Source: a virus. From it: a DNA stretch of 34,966 nucleotides. The stretch spans positions 1-34,966 of the IMG/VR virus record IMGVR_UViG_3300021962_000332; one strand, written 5' to 3'. The translations under genes and the position numbers were made by a program. Below the pieces are notes generated by a model that had not been told where the DNA came from, ran no database searches, and saw only the letters and a list, made by a program, of their open reading frames with translations. Every line of letters begins with the position of its first letter. Within the stretch, counting starts at the first letter, position 1. Of this stretch, positions 16,559 to 23,345 are shown piece by piece.

Positions 16559-17004
16559 CTGAAAAGAAGAAGCTAAAAGATACAGCAGTCGGGAAGTTCT
16601 TAATGAGGAAACTTCCTGAGCTTGCAAGCGCAGCCCTTACTGAAGGCCCTTTAGGAGCTCTTAGAGAGCTTATCGACTCTGACCAGTCTATAGGACCAGC
16701 GGAGAAAGAAAGGCTCCACAATGAGCTTATAGAGGCTTATAAGGCGGAAGTGGCTGATCGGGATAGCGCAAGGAAGCGTGAAGTGGAGATGGCTAAGACG
16801 GGGAAACACGATTGGCTGTTTAACTTGACGGGCATTGTAGGGTTAGGCGCATTTGCCATTATTGTTTGGGCGATACTTGCCCTGGACATCCCAGAGCCAA
16901 ACAAAGAACTCTTTTACCATTTGATCGGTATTGTAGAAGGTGTTACGTTAAGCATCTTTGGTTACTACTTTGGCACGTCCATGAAGGACGATGACAAAAA
17001 GTAA
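16555..17004 (+). CDS. Holin-like membrane protein
   Basis: A 149-residue protein with a charged helical N-terminal domain (residues 1-85, including ADRDSARKREVEMAKTGKHD) and two membrane helices (about 87-110 and 118-140) with a short loop (PEPNKEL) and a charged end (KDDDKK). The RDSAR…REVEMAKTGKHDW segment before the helices is typical of three-helix-type phage holins of Bacteroidota and GTA-related elements as I know them. It directly precedes the M15 endolysin gene and is the best holin candidate in the window. Confidence 0.72.
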   Translation: MTEKKKLKDTAVGKFLMRKLPELASAALTEGPLGALRELIDSDQSIGPAEKERLHNELIEAYKAEVADRDSARKREVEMAKTGKHDWLFNLTGIVGLGAFAIIVWAILALDIPEPNKELFYHLIGIVEGVTLSIFGYYFGTSMKDDDKK

Positions 17005-17006
17005 CC

Positions 17007-17039
17007 TCTTTAACATAGTAAGGGGTCTTTAACATAGTA
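17007..17039 (+). repeat. Two copies of the TCTTTAACATAGTA repeat
   Basis: Exact 14-base copies at 17007-17020 and 17026-17039, separated by AGGGG and followed by GGGG. They fill the gap between the holin-like and endolysin genes. The same motif forms clusters at 26.9 kb and 28.8 kb. Confidence 0.85.
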
Positions 17040-17044
17040 GGGGT

Positions 17045-17431
17045 ATGAAGCTAACAGAGAACTTTGATAGAGAAGAATTTGAATGCACAGATGGCTCAGA
17101 AATGCCAACAGATGTGCAGCTCAACATAGCCGAGTTGGCTGTTCAGTTAGAGATAATCAGAGCGCACTTCAATGCGCCTGTTCACATCAATAGTGCGTAC
17201 AGAAGTTTAGAATACAACAGAAGTATAGGATCAAATGACAGCAGCCAGCACGTCTTAGGTCGTGCGGCTGACATTACCATAAAAGGAGTGTCTCCTGACG
17301 ATGTAGCGGATGCTATAGATTTTCTTATAGCTACAGGGATGCTTAAAGAAGGAGGATTAGGTAGATACAATACCTTTACTCACTACGATATAAGAGGAAC
17401 AAGAGCAAGATGGAACTACAAGACTCTTTGA
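17045..17431 (+). CDS. M15 family peptidoglycan peptidase, probable endolysin
   Basis: A 128-residue Peptidase_M15_3-type protein. It shows NSAYRS (residues 49-54), the zinc motif SQHVLGRAADI (H69, D76) and the second histidine in FTHYDIRGTRARW (H113), which together make the complete H-D-H zinc set. The family cleaves peptide cross-links or stems in peptidoglycan. There is no signal peptide, so export would need the holin. It is the last gene of the lysis cassette and is preceded by two copies of the dispersed repeat. Confidence 0.88.
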   Translation: MKLTENFDREEFECTDGSEMPTDVQLNIAELAVQLEIIRAHFNAPVHINSAYRSLEYNRSIGSNDSSQHVLGRAADITIKGVSPDDVADAIDFLIATGMLKEGGLGRYNTFTHYDIRGTRARWNYKTL

Positions 17432-17475
17432 TATACTTCTCCCCTAATCCGAAGTAATCTTTTCATTGATTTTGT

Positions 17476-17508
17476 TAAGTGGCTCTCGCTTTAAGCTTCC
17501 GCCACTTA
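17476..17508 (+). other. Hairpin TAAGTGGC/GCCACTTA
   Basis: Perfect eight-base arms at 17476-17483 and 17501-17508. The 17-base loop itself contains a GCTT-AAGC inverted repeat. No T-tract follows, so its role as a terminator of the lysis operon is uncertain. Confidence 0.5.
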
Positions 17509-17547
17509 CATAGAATCTAAAAAGCAATGTAAAGTTACGACTTTTTT

Positions 17548-17592
17548 TTGACATTGTCAAGTTTGCATATTCAAAATATTTTACTATCTTTA
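17548..17592 (+). promoter_or_regulatory. Early promoter with palindromic operator candidate
   Basis: TTTG (17562-17565), 19 bases, then TATCTTTA (17585-17592) matches the Bacteroidota promoter TTTG-N17-20-TAnnTTTG except for the last base. Directly upstream is the perfect 6+1+6 palindrome TTGACATTGTCAA (17548-17560), a candidate operator. The region 17432-17690 has no gene. This promoter would drive the early genes from 17691. Confidence 0.6.
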
Positions 17593-17690
17593 CATAACAG
17601 TTGAATAAAAGTAGGCAAAGGGGAGGTTTAGATAATTAGGAAAAAGTATCTAAGTGGGAGCCTCCCCAATGCTTATGAAGTTCTGAAGTT

Positions 17691-18092
17691 ATGAAGTCGG
17701 TACAAGAGAGAGAAGACGAAATAGACAGAGAAGGACTAAGAGTTCTTAGGTGGTCCATGTTTGATTCACCTGACTCTCCTGGTTCTGGATATAAGTTTAT
17801 GGAGCGTGAACCTGTAGTAGCTCTCGATAGAGCTGCGCACAGGTATGAATACAGACCTAATATTATATTGGGATATACATCGGCAAATGTAGCCAACAAG
17901 ATGAGATTGGCAAGCACAGATAGCCATCGTGTAGGACACGCTGTCAGAATACGCTGTGTAGGCTCAAGAAAAAGAATAAAACTTATACGGACTTTAATGG
18001 AGCAAGGGGTAACTCGATTTGCAGTAGACAAAGAGACCTTGTATTTCGATACCGATCCACTAAAGTACCCAGAGTTTAAGTTATGGACCTGA
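17691..18092 (+). CDS. Degenerate M15-like protein (zinc ligands replaced)
   Basis: A 133-residue protein of the M15 peptidase lineage. FDSPDSPGSGYKFM (24-37), a central block ending DSHRVGHAVRIRC (77-89), RKRIKLIRTLMEQGVTRFAV and LYFDTDPLKYPEFKLWT at the end align with typical phage M15 proteins (FDSPD.PGSG … SSH..GLA.DI.C … FIHVD.D … IWT). Key residues have changed: in the HxxGxAxD motif H79 is kept but the Asp position is R86, and the FIHVD histidine is Tyr118. It is therefore probably not a zinc peptidase. It is separated from the lysis genes by an early promoter and followed by a terminator, suggesting a different job, such as binding cell-wall precursors or blocking another lysin. That role is inference. 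Confidence 0.72.
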   Translation: MKSVQEREDEIDREGLRVLRWSMFDSPDSPGSGYKFMEREPVVALDRAAHRYEYRPNIILGYTSANVANKMRLASTDSHRVGHAVRIRCVGSRKRIKLIRTLMEQGVTRFAVDKETLYFDTDPLKYPEFKLWT

Positions 18093-18142
18093 ATCTTTCC
18101 ATTAAGTAGTTTCATTAGTTTTTAGTTAGTTTGTTTGGTTTG

Positions 18143-18168
18143 GAGGGGCTTTGCGGCCCCTCTTTTTT
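18143..18168 (+). terminator. Rho-independent terminator
   Basis: GAGGGGC (18143-18149) pairs with GCCCCTC (18156-18162) around a six-base loop, followed by six T. It ends the transcript of the degenerate M15-like gene. Confidence 0.85.
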
Positions 18169-18196
18169 CCTCAAATGTTAAAGTTTGTTAAAGTAC

Positions 18197-18227
18197 TTGA
18201 CACATTATCAACAATTACATACTTTTA
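18197..18227 (+). promoter_or_regulatory. Promoter upstream of recombination genes
   Basis: TTG at 18197-18199, 20 bases, then TACTTTTA at 18220-18227, close to the flavobacterial TTG / TAnnTTTG consensus. It lies just after a terminator and 18 bases before the ATG at 18245, so it likely drives 18245-21926. Confidence 0.5.
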
Positions 18228-18244
18228 CACAAAACAAATTAATT

Positions 18245-18427
18245 ATGTACAATTTAATGTCATTCAAGGAGGCTCGTATAGAAGCCTTATTAAAAGAGCA
18301 GGAACGGCTTAAAAACCGTATCCAACAACTGGAAACATACATCTTTGAAGTATGTGATCCAGAATGCCCTAAAGTGTATAGGGATGTGGTTATTTCAGAA
18401 GTCTTCAAGACCACAGAAGACGTTTAA
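18245..18427 (+). CDS. Small coiled-coil protein of early operon
   Basis: A 60-residue protein. I place the start at MYNLMSFKEARIEALL because an upstream in-frame ATG at 18185 would lie inside the promoter. Residues 8-32 form a charged helix (EARIEALLKEQERLKNRIQQLE) of leucine-zipper type, followed by a CDPEC motif with two cysteines. No family is recognised. It is the first gene after the promoter, and a DNA-binding or regulatory role would fit the zipper but is unproven. Confidence 0.55.
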   Translation: MYNLMSFKEARIEALLKEQERLKNRIQQLETYIFEVCDPECPKVYRDVVISEVFKTTEDV

Positions 18428-18451
18428 TTTATTTTAACTATATTTACTACA

Positions 18452-19006
18452 ATGGAACTATCATTTCAAGAAAGATTACTAAAGGTCCAATCGGAGCTAA
18501 AGGCTCCGAAGGGACAGTTTAACAACTTCGGGAAGTACAAGTACCGAAATCAAGAAGACATCTTAGAAGCCGTTAAGCCTATATTGGCTAAGTACGGACT
18601 TACTATGATTGTTACTGACACAACCATTGACATTGGCGGACTATTAGTTGTAGATGCCAAAGCAAAGGTTTGGGACTCAGAAGGAACTTCGGTGGAGGTT
18701 CATGCGCAAGCAGGAATCGACATTAACAAAAAAGGTATGGACATCTCTCAGACTTTTGGGTCTGCAAGTTCCTATGCCAGAAAGTATGCGCTTAATGGAT
18801 TGTTCTTAATAGACGATACTAAAGATGCAGACGCTACAAACACACACGATACCACTCAGACTGTCGCAAGACAAAAGCTAAAGCTTGTAAAGACCTCGGA
18901 AGCTTTTGATAAAGTCAAGGAGTATTTGGACAAGGGTGGGAGCCTTGATGAGGTCAAAAAGAAATACGAAATAAGTAAGCAAGTAGAACAATTATTAATT
19001 AAGTAA
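18452..19006 (+). CDS. erf: ERF-family single-strand annealing protein
   Basis: A 184-residue protein with the ERF signature: FNNFGKYKYRNQEDILEAVKPIL (residues 23-45), beta strands through the middle, and KKGMDISQTFGSASSYARKYALNGLFLIDDTKDAD (about 93-127), the most conserved ERF block. ERF proteins anneal complementary single strands and drive phage recombination and circularisation. The C-terminal 50 residues form a helical charged tail. It lies with an SSB-like protein, a RecA-fold ATPase, RusA and a RecE-like nuclease, a coherent recombination set. Confidence 0.88.
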   Translation: MELSFQERLLKVQSELKAPKGQFNNFGKYKYRNQEDILEAVKPILAKYGLTMIVTDTTIDIGGLLVVDAKAKVWDSEGTSVEVHAQAGIDINKKGMDISQTFGSASSYARKYALNGLFLIDDTKDADATNTHDTTQTVARQKLKLVKTSEAFDKVKEYLDKGGSLDEVKKKYEISKQVEQLLIK

Positions 19007-19009
19007 ATT

Positions 19010-19312
19010 ATGAGTGCAACAATCACCTTCAACTTGAATCTAAGTAAATTAGACAAGTCAAAGATCGTTCAAGGAAAGAAAGGATCTTATTACCCATTAA
19101 CGGTATTCGTTAATGACAACACAGACCCTTATGGTAACAATGTAGCTGTCGCTACAGGACTTACCAAAGAGGAACGTGAAGCAGGAGCCAAAACTGAGTA
19201 CATTTCAAATGGAAAAGTAATTAAGACTGATGGCTCTGTTTCAGTAGCAGAAAGAGTAGAAAATAACGCTCCTGCTCAAAAGCAAACCCAAGAAGCAGAC
19301 TTCCCCTTCTAA
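19010..19312 (+). CDS. Small SSB-like protein with acidic DFPF tip
   Basis: A 100-residue protein starting three bases after the ERF stop. The first 80 residues are beta-rich (ITFNLNLSKLDKSKI … SYYPLTVFVNDNTDPYGNNVAVATGL), compatible with a minimal OB-like fold. A short disordered linker (APAQKQTQ) leads to the end EADFPF, which resembles the DDDIPF tip by which bacterial SSB recruits repair proteins. The tip and the recombination context support a ssDNA-binding role. The fold itself is an inference. Confidence 0.6.
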   Translation: MSATITFNLNLSKLDKSKIVQGKKGSYYPLTVFVNDNTDPYGNNVAVATGLTKEEREAGAKTEYISNGKVIKTDGSVSVAERVENNAPAQKQTQEADFPF

Positions 19313-19322
19313 GCTTCCCTTT

Positions 19323-19352
19323 AAGTCAAGGGGGCTTAGGCCCCCAAGACTT
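19323..19352 (+). other. Hairpin between SSB-like and ATPase genes
   Basis: GGGGGC (19330-19335) pairs with GCCCCC (19340-19345) around TTAG, extended by AAGTC/GACTT outside an AA/AA internal loop. There is no T-tract, so it may attenuate or stabilise the mRNA rather than terminate it. Confidence 0.5.
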
Positions 19353-19374
19353 ATTAAACTAAACTAACTATACA

Positions 19375-20244
19375 ATGACTGAAAGACAAAGGCAAGACCG
19401 AGATGCCCTGATAGAGCATCTGGTAATGGAGTGTTATATTGATCCTAACGAAAGAATAGAACATCCTCCTGTAGCTATTAGCTTTGGAGAACATACATAT
19501 AAAACAAGAGAGGGTATTGTTGCTTATCCTACACCGATAGGAACATACGGAAACTTTAGTTTCATACAAGCCCCTCCAAAACATAAAAAGACATTTTTAG
19601 TTAGCTTATTATCAGCAGCTTACTTAGGTGGTAAGTCTAAGCGGTTTGTTGGAGGACTAAAAGGTCACAGAGAAGATAAGTGCTTATACCACTTTGATAC
19701 GGAGCAGGGGAGGTTTCACGCACAGAAAGTATTTAGGCGAGTCTTAGATATGTGTGAATTGGAGGACGAGTGTTATAGTACCTTTGGTCTAAGAGCGCAG
19801 TCTCATGACGAGCGATTAGACATTATAGAATATGTGCTAAAGCACAACAGAGACATAGGAGTATTGGTCATTGATGGAGTGGCCGATTTAGTGAGTGACG
19901 TAAATAACATAGAAGAAAGTAATATGGTAGTAGGTAAGATTATGAAATGGACAGAGATGTATCAATGCCATATCATAACAGTAATACATACGAACCACAA
20001 TTCAAATAAGCCAACAGGGCATTTGGGATCGGCTTTAGAAAAGAAAGCCGAGACACAGATACAGTTAGAGAAGGATGAAGAAAACCCAGACATTATCAAC
20101 GTCAGGTGTAAAGCCAGCCGAAGCAAAAGCTTTGATGACTTTTCTTTCTTTGTCAATGACTATGGCTATCCTGAAGTTGCAGGACAAAATCTCGAAGTCT
20201 TAGATTATATTGGAAATGCACATACACTTAGAAATACCGCTTAG
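19375..20244 (+). CDS. RecA-fold ATPase, RepA/DnaB-helicase-like
   Basis: A 289-residue protein with a RecA-like core. The Walker A region is non-canonical: APPKHKKT at 66-73 instead of GxxxxGK[ST], with K72-T73 kept. Walker B is VLVIDG (162-167, D167), and the later block HTNHNSNKPTGHLGSALEKKAET (205-227) resembles the sensor/arginine region of RepA-type helicases (AAA_25). A KAS-R-S segment near 246-251 may bind DNA. It probably acts in phage replication as a loader or helicase. The variant 'KxxKT' P-loop occurs in mobile elements of Bacteroidota as far as I know, so activity is still possible. Confidence 0.72.
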   Translation: MTERQRQDRDALIEHLVMECYIDPNERIEHPPVAISFGEHTYKTREGIVAYPTPIGTYGNFSFIQAPPKHKKTFLVSLLSAAYLGGKSKRFVGGLKGHREDKCLYHFDTEQGRFHAQKVFRRVLDMCELEDECYSTFGLRAQSHDERLDIIEYVLKHNRDIGVLVIDGVADLVSDVNNIEESNMVVGKIMKWTEMYQCHIITVIHTNHNSNKPTGHLGSALEKKAETQIQLEKDEENPDIINVRCKASRSKSFDDFSFFVNDYGYPEVAGQNLEVLDYIGNAHTLRNTA

Positions 20245-20635
20245 AGCTGTGCCTCATCAGTCTGTTAGAATGACCAGAAGTGGTCATAGCTATCAGCCTA
20301 AAAAGATTACCGATTACAAAGATGCCGTTGAAGAAATGGTCAGGAGTCAACTCCCTGACCATTTTTCTATTATACCCAAAGGAACACCAATACTGATAAA
20401 CAAACTTCATTATCAATTTGAGATACCTAAGAGTTGGAGCAAGAAGAAGAAGGCGGAGGCTCATTGGATGACCTCCAGGCCCGACTTGCACGATAACTTA
20501 AACAAGGCATTATTTGATGCGCTTGAAGGTGTAGTATGGGAGGCAGATCATAATGTAGTAAAGATTGACAATATGGAAAAGTATTACGGAGAAGACAACC
20601 TAATAACAATAGAAATACAATGCTTGAACTCTTAG
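20216..20635 (+). CDS. rusA: RusA-type Holliday junction resolvase
   Basis: A 139-residue protein from the ATG at 20216; a TTG two codons earlier is less likely. It has the RusA signature: an N-terminal strand with basic residues (PHQSVRMTRSGHSYQP), then SRPDLHDNLNKALFDALEGVVWEADHNVVKIDNMEKYYG, which holds the acidic residues that coordinate metal (RPDLxDNLxKAxxDALxGVVW.xD). RusA cuts Holliday junctions to resolve recombination intermediates before packaging. One oddity is 'LHDN' with an inserted His compared with the common 'LDN'. The gene overlaps the ATPase gene by 29 bases and the next gene by 16 bases. Confidence 0.88.
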   Translation: MHIHLEIPLRAVPHQSVRMTRSGHSYQPKKITDYKDAVEEMVRSQLPDHFSIIPKGTPILINKLHYQFEIPKSWSKKKKAEAHWMTSRPDLHDNLNKALFDALEGVVWEADHNVVKIDNMEKYYGEDNLITIEIQCLNS

Positions 20636-21165
20636 CTAAAAACCATAAGCTGTGGATAAAAATGGTAGTTGGGTTTGGCTGTGATGTAGACACCGCAAAG
20701 GACATCGTTCAGTCGATGTACTTGCGTATTCATAAGTATGTTAAAGATGAACAAAAGATAATGTATAATGACGATGAGATAAACCGATTCTTCATTTACG
20801 TTACGCTAAAGAATATGTGGAAGAGTTATGAGAAGGGTGCAGATAAGTTTGTGTTCTTTGAAATAAGAGAAGACGATGCTTTAGACACAGAACTTATGGA
20901 GTTTGCCTTTGATGAGGCTATGGAGGCTGCATTTGAGCGTCTTATGGACAAGATCACACACGAGATGGACTCTTGGCATAAGTACGATAAGATACTCTCT
21001 GAGAAGTACCTTAAAAGCGATTACAGCCTAAGAGATATAGCAAGTGGATCAGGCATTAGTCTGACCAGCATCTTTAACAGCATGAGAGAAAATAAAAGAA
21101 TCCTCAAGGAGAAGTTTGCTGAGGATTACGAAGACTTTAAGAACGGAGACTATAATTTAATTTAA
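20620..21165 (+). CDS. Sigma-70-like transcription factor
   Basis: A 181-residue helical protein. Residues 20-40 (CDVDTAKDIVQSMYLRIHKY) match the start of sigma region 2 (…A.D..Q..F.K…), with further region 2 helices to about 75 (FFIYVTLKNMWKSYEK). The middle is acidic. Residues 130-165 (KYLKSDYSLRDIASGSGISLTSIFNSMRENKRILKEKF) form a helix-turn-helix like sigma region 4. It most likely redirects host RNA polymerase to phage promoters, plausibly late genes. Direct evidence for a target is lacking; the TAGTTATCCT motif is one candidate. Its start overlaps rusA by 16 bases. Confidence 0.72.
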   Translation: MLELLAKNHKLWIKMVVGFGCDVDTAKDIVQSMYLRIHKYVKDEQKIMYNDDEINRFFIYVTLKNMWKSYEKGADKFVFFEIREDDALDTELMEFAFDEAMEAAFERLMDKITHEMDSWHKYDKILSEKYLKSDYSLRDIASGSGISLTSIFNSMRENKRILKEKFAEDYEDFKNGDYNLI

Positions 21166-21171
21166 TTTATC

Positions 21172-21468
21172 ATGACAGAAGAAAAAAAGTACACATTGAA
21201 ATTGGACTATAGCGAAGTTTATGCGCTATGTGATTTTTACGATGAAAAGAAATGGCATTGGTGGAACCATCTTCATGAGCATAAAAACGACATAAATCAT
21301 GTCAATCAATGTTTGGAAATGGTCAACTATTATCAGAATGAAGTCAGCAGAGTTGATGTGGCTAATGGAGGATACACTCCCAATGGTTGGAAGCCATTTC
21401 CTACAGACTTCGAAACTGTAGAGCAGGTTAAAGAATATTTTAATGAATGTGAATTTATAAGAAGTTAA
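21172..21468 (+). CDS. Hypothetical protein rich in Trp, His and Asn
   Basis: A 98-residue protein (MTEEKKYTLKLDYSEVYAL … KKWHWWNHLHEHKNDINHVNQCLEMVNYYQNEV …). A likely long central helix contains HWWNHLHEH, a histidine cluster that could bind metal. The family is unrecognised. It belongs to the early operon, six bases after the sigma-like gene. Confidence 0.6.
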   Translation: MTEEKKYTLKLDYSEVYALCDFYDEKKWHWWNHLHEHKNDINHVNQCLEMVNYYQNEVSRVDVANGGYTPNGWKPFPTDFETVEQVKEYFNECEFIRS

Positions 21469-21470
21469 AT

Positions 21471-21926
21471 ATGGATAGTATTAGTAAATACGAAGAAAAC
21501 AAAGAGTATTATGAAAACTTGGACAAGCGTACTAAAGAGTACAAGAACTACAAGAACTGGAAGGAAAACCAGGAGGCCGCATCAAAGGGCTTGGGAGATA
21601 GCCTTGAGAAGATTTTTGAGGCTACAGGAATTGCAGATGCAGTTAAGTTCATTGCAGGCGAAGATTGCGGATGTGATGAGCGCAAGGCTAAATTAAACAA
21701 GCTTCTACCTTTCAGAAATCCAGAGTGCTTTACAGAAGAAGAGTATGTATGGCTCGCTGAACTATTCGAGAAGCATACCAATGTAGTTGATCGAACCACA
21801 CAGCAAAAGTTGGTTGATACCTACAACAGGGTATTTCACAAGAAGCAGCGTTTAACAAGCTGCGGTTCTTGTATTAGAAGAGTTTATACTGACCTCAAAA
21901 CGTACTTCGATAAGTACAATAGTTAA
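21471..21926 (+). CDS. Conserved-type Cys-containing early protein
   Basis: A 151-residue protein. The core GLGDSLEKIFEATGIADAVKFIAGEDCGCDERKAKLNKLLPF (from about residue 40) and the later TSCGSCIRRVYTDLKTYF are a pattern I recognise in many phages of Bacteroidota, without a known function. CGC near residue 66 and CGSC near 132 could together bind zinc. It is the last gene before the promoter at 21944. Confidence 0.66.
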   Translation: MDSISKYEENKEYYENLDKRTKEYKNYKNWKENQEAASKGLGDSLEKIFEATGIADAVKFIAGEDCGCDERKAKLNKLLPFRNPECFTEEEYVWLAELFEKHTNVVDRTTQQKLVDTYNRVFHKKQRLTSCGSCIRRVYTDLKTYFDKYNS

Positions 21927-21943
21927 TTTCTTGTTAAGAGGTC

Positions 21944-21974
21944 TTGACATATAAACAATTTATGAGTAAGTTTG
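21944..21974 (+). promoter_or_regulatory. Flavobacterial-type promoter
   Basis: TTG (21944-21946, in TTGACA), 20 bases, then TAAGTTTG (21967-21974), a full match to TAnnTTTG. It lies 24 bases before the ATG at 21998 and probably drives the run of genes to terL. Confidence 0.65.
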
Positions 21975-21997
21975 AATAAACATTAAAAGTTAAACGT

Positions 21998-22162
21998 ATG
22001 CCAAAGATTGAAGCTAAAGTCACTCGCCTCAGAGATGACGAGAAAAGGGACAAGAACTGGTACGATGTAGAGATCAAGACCTACAAAGAAAGTATCAGCG
22101 GTAAGTTCGAACATTGGGAGATTAGAAGTCTAATTCAGCAGTTAGACAATGCAATCCGATAG
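21998..22162 (+). CDS. Small hypothetical protein
   Basis: A 54-residue protein (MPKIEAKVTRLRDDEKRDKN … GKFEHWEIRSLIQQLDNAIR), first after the promoter at 21944 and overlapping the next gene by 14 bases. A beta-then-helix pattern is likely. No family is recognised. Confidence 0.6.
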   Translation: MPKIEAKVTRLRDDEKRDKNWYDVEIKTYKESISGKFEHWEIRSLIQQLDNAIR

Positions 22163-22454
22163 GAAGAAGTATCCTGTATTTACAGGGCTTGTTAAGTATT
22201 TTCCTGATGCTATTATGGAAGTAGCCAGATGCTCTTGGGCAGGCAATCAGCAACACCATCCTGATAAGCCGCTACATTGGGATAGAGGCAAGTCTAACGA
22301 CCATTTAGACGCTATGATGAGGCACGCCATTCAGGCGGGCCAGATAGACACCGATGGAGTTAGACACTCAGCTAAAGTAGCTTGGAGAGCGTTAGCGAAT
22401 CTACAGATGGAATTAGAAAAGACGGGTCAAGATAAAATAATATCAAATGAATAA
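22149..22454 (+). CDS. dATP/dGTP diphosphohydrolase-like protein (DUF5664-like)
   Basis: A 101-residue helical protein. FPDAIMEVARCSWAGNQQHHPDKPLHWDRGKSNDHLDAMMRHAIQAGQ … DGVRHSAKVAWRALANL carries the spaced H-W-D-H-RH-H residues of the DUF5664 / dATP-dGTP diphosphohydrolase N-terminal family as I know it. Such proteins probably hydrolyse deoxynucleotides and adjust pools for phage DNA synthesis. I see no PurZ-like gene in the window, so no Z-base pathway is implied. The reaction is inferred from family resemblance. Confidence 0.68.
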   Translation: MQSDRKKYPVFTGLVKYFPDAIMEVARCSWAGNQQHHPDKPLHWDRGKSNDHLDAMMRHAIQAGQIDTDGVRHSAKVAWRALANLQMELEKTGQDKIISNE

Positions 22455-22767
22455 GTGTGCCGCAGTTGAACTAAGAGGTATAGCTAACCACGTTGCCGAA
22501 AAGTTCTCAAATAAGGATAGAGAGGGAAACTACAATGGTGAGCGATTCATAGTCACTCACATATTCCCTATGACAGACACAACTGCTTGTGTGATTATGG
22601 AGAAGAGTTCTGGTAAACAGGCAGCCTTCTTTTTTTATTATATATCAAGAGGTGCGTCTAAGGGTTGGAAGTATTTTGTTCCCTCAGACTCTCATATATT
22701 AGGAATGCAAAACTTTAATAAATACAAATTAGAAGTAGAGTCCTTTAACTATAAACACAATTTTTAA
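22447..22767 (+). CDS. Hypothetical early protein
   Basis: A 106-residue protein with an alpha N-terminus followed by an aromatic-rich beta region (ERFIVTHIFPMTDTTACVIMEKSSGKQAAFFFYYISRG…GWKYFVPSDSHILGM). Its start overlaps the previous gene by eight bases. I recognise no family, signal peptide or membrane segment; the FFFYY patch fits a buried strand. Confidence 0.58.
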   Translation: MNKCAAVELRGIANHVAEKFSNKDREGNYNGERFIVTHIFPMTDTTACVIMEKSSGKQAAFFFYYISRGASKGWKYFVPSDSHILGMQNFNKYKLEVESFNYKHNF

Positions 22768-22769
22768 TT

Positions 22770-22910
22770 ATGCCATTACCAAAACCCAATGCTGACGACA
22801 CCCAGCAGGAGTTCATCAGCCGATGTATGGCCAATCCAAGAATGATTGGCGAGTATCCAGACACAGACCAACGACTTGCAGTTTGCTATGCTCAATGGAG
22901 AGAAAAGTAG
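22770..22910 (+). CDS. Small protein with CMANP…CYAQW motif
   Basis: A 46-residue protein (MPLPKPNADDTQQEFISRCM … DTDQRLAVCYAQWREK). The 'MP.P….E…F..RCM….. EYPD..QRLAVCY.QW' pattern is one I know from many phages, either as a tiny stand-alone gene, as here, or as a terminal domain of head proteins. The paired cysteines are conserved in the pattern. Function is unknown. It ends inside the start of the next gene. Confidence 0.65.
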   Translation: MPLPKPNADDTQQEFISRCMANPRMIGEYPDTDQRLAVCYAQWREK

Positions 22911-23164
22911 GAAAATATAAAATAGAAGCCAACAGCCATATCTTTACCTGGTCTTGGCATTTGCTGCCTTCACTCAGCATTGCCTTTGATGAGGTGGGCT
23001 TTTATATTGCAGCAAGCTTTCTATGTTTTACAGCTAATCTAAGCGTGGAGGATGAAATTAAAGAACAGGAATGGAATGAGCGTATCGGAGCTAAACTCGC
23101 TGCACTCACAGATACAGAAGAAGATGAGGGAGAGGATGATAGCCAACAATTCAGCCTCAATTAA
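22895..23164 (+). CDS. Small protein with hydrophobic segment and acidic tail
   Basis: An 89-residue protein from the ATG at 22895, which overlaps the previous gene; the earlier in-frame ATG at 22823 lies wholly within that gene and is less likely. Residues about 18-48 (IFTWSWHLLPSLSIAFDEVGFYIAASFLCFTANL) are hydrophobic and aromatic, and the C-terminus is strongly acidic (DTEEDEGEDD). It may be membrane-associated or a compact soluble fold. The family is unrecognised. Confidence 0.52.
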   Translation: MERKVGKYKIEANSHIFTWSWHLLPSLSIAFDEVGFYIAASFLCFTANLSVEDEIKEQEWNERIGAKLAALTDTEEDEGEDDSQQFSLN

Positions 23165-23345
23165 ATACCTCGAAGCTATGACGACCATAGGCAATATGGT
23201 GGTCGAAGCAAAGAAGAACAAAGACTCAGAGACGCTAAAGACAATGGCTAAGGCCTTGCAAGAAATTGCGTTCTATGTGAACGCATTAGAGATGGAGAGA
23301 GAGACTCTCTATCTGAATGTCAGAAACAATTACTATTTGATATGA
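23136..23345 (+). CDS. Small helical protein
   Basis: A 69-residue protein from the ATG at 23136; an alternative start at 23124 adds four residues. The GGGAGAGG tract just upstream is a plausible ribosome-binding site and decides for 23136. The sequence is alpha-helical and charged (SIKYLEAMTTIGNMVVEAKKNKDSETLKTMAKALQEIAFYVNALEMERETLYLNV). It overlaps the preceding gene out of frame and the nuclease gene by four bases. No family is recognised. Confidence 0.55.
   Translation: MIANNSASIKYLEAMTTIGNMVVEAKKNKDSETLKTMAKALQEIAFYVNALEMERETLYLNVRNNYYLI

Noticed and set aside
17636-18115. 159-codon open frame on the minus strand
   Set aside because: It is antisense to the M15-like gene, whose plus-strand protein has clear family blocks. 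No minus-strand gene is credible elsewhere in the window.
22823-22894. Longer N-terminus for the protein at 22895
   Set aside because: The extension lies wholly within the 46-residue upstream gene and its sequence (MYGQSKNDWRVSRHRP) looks like an out-of-frame product.
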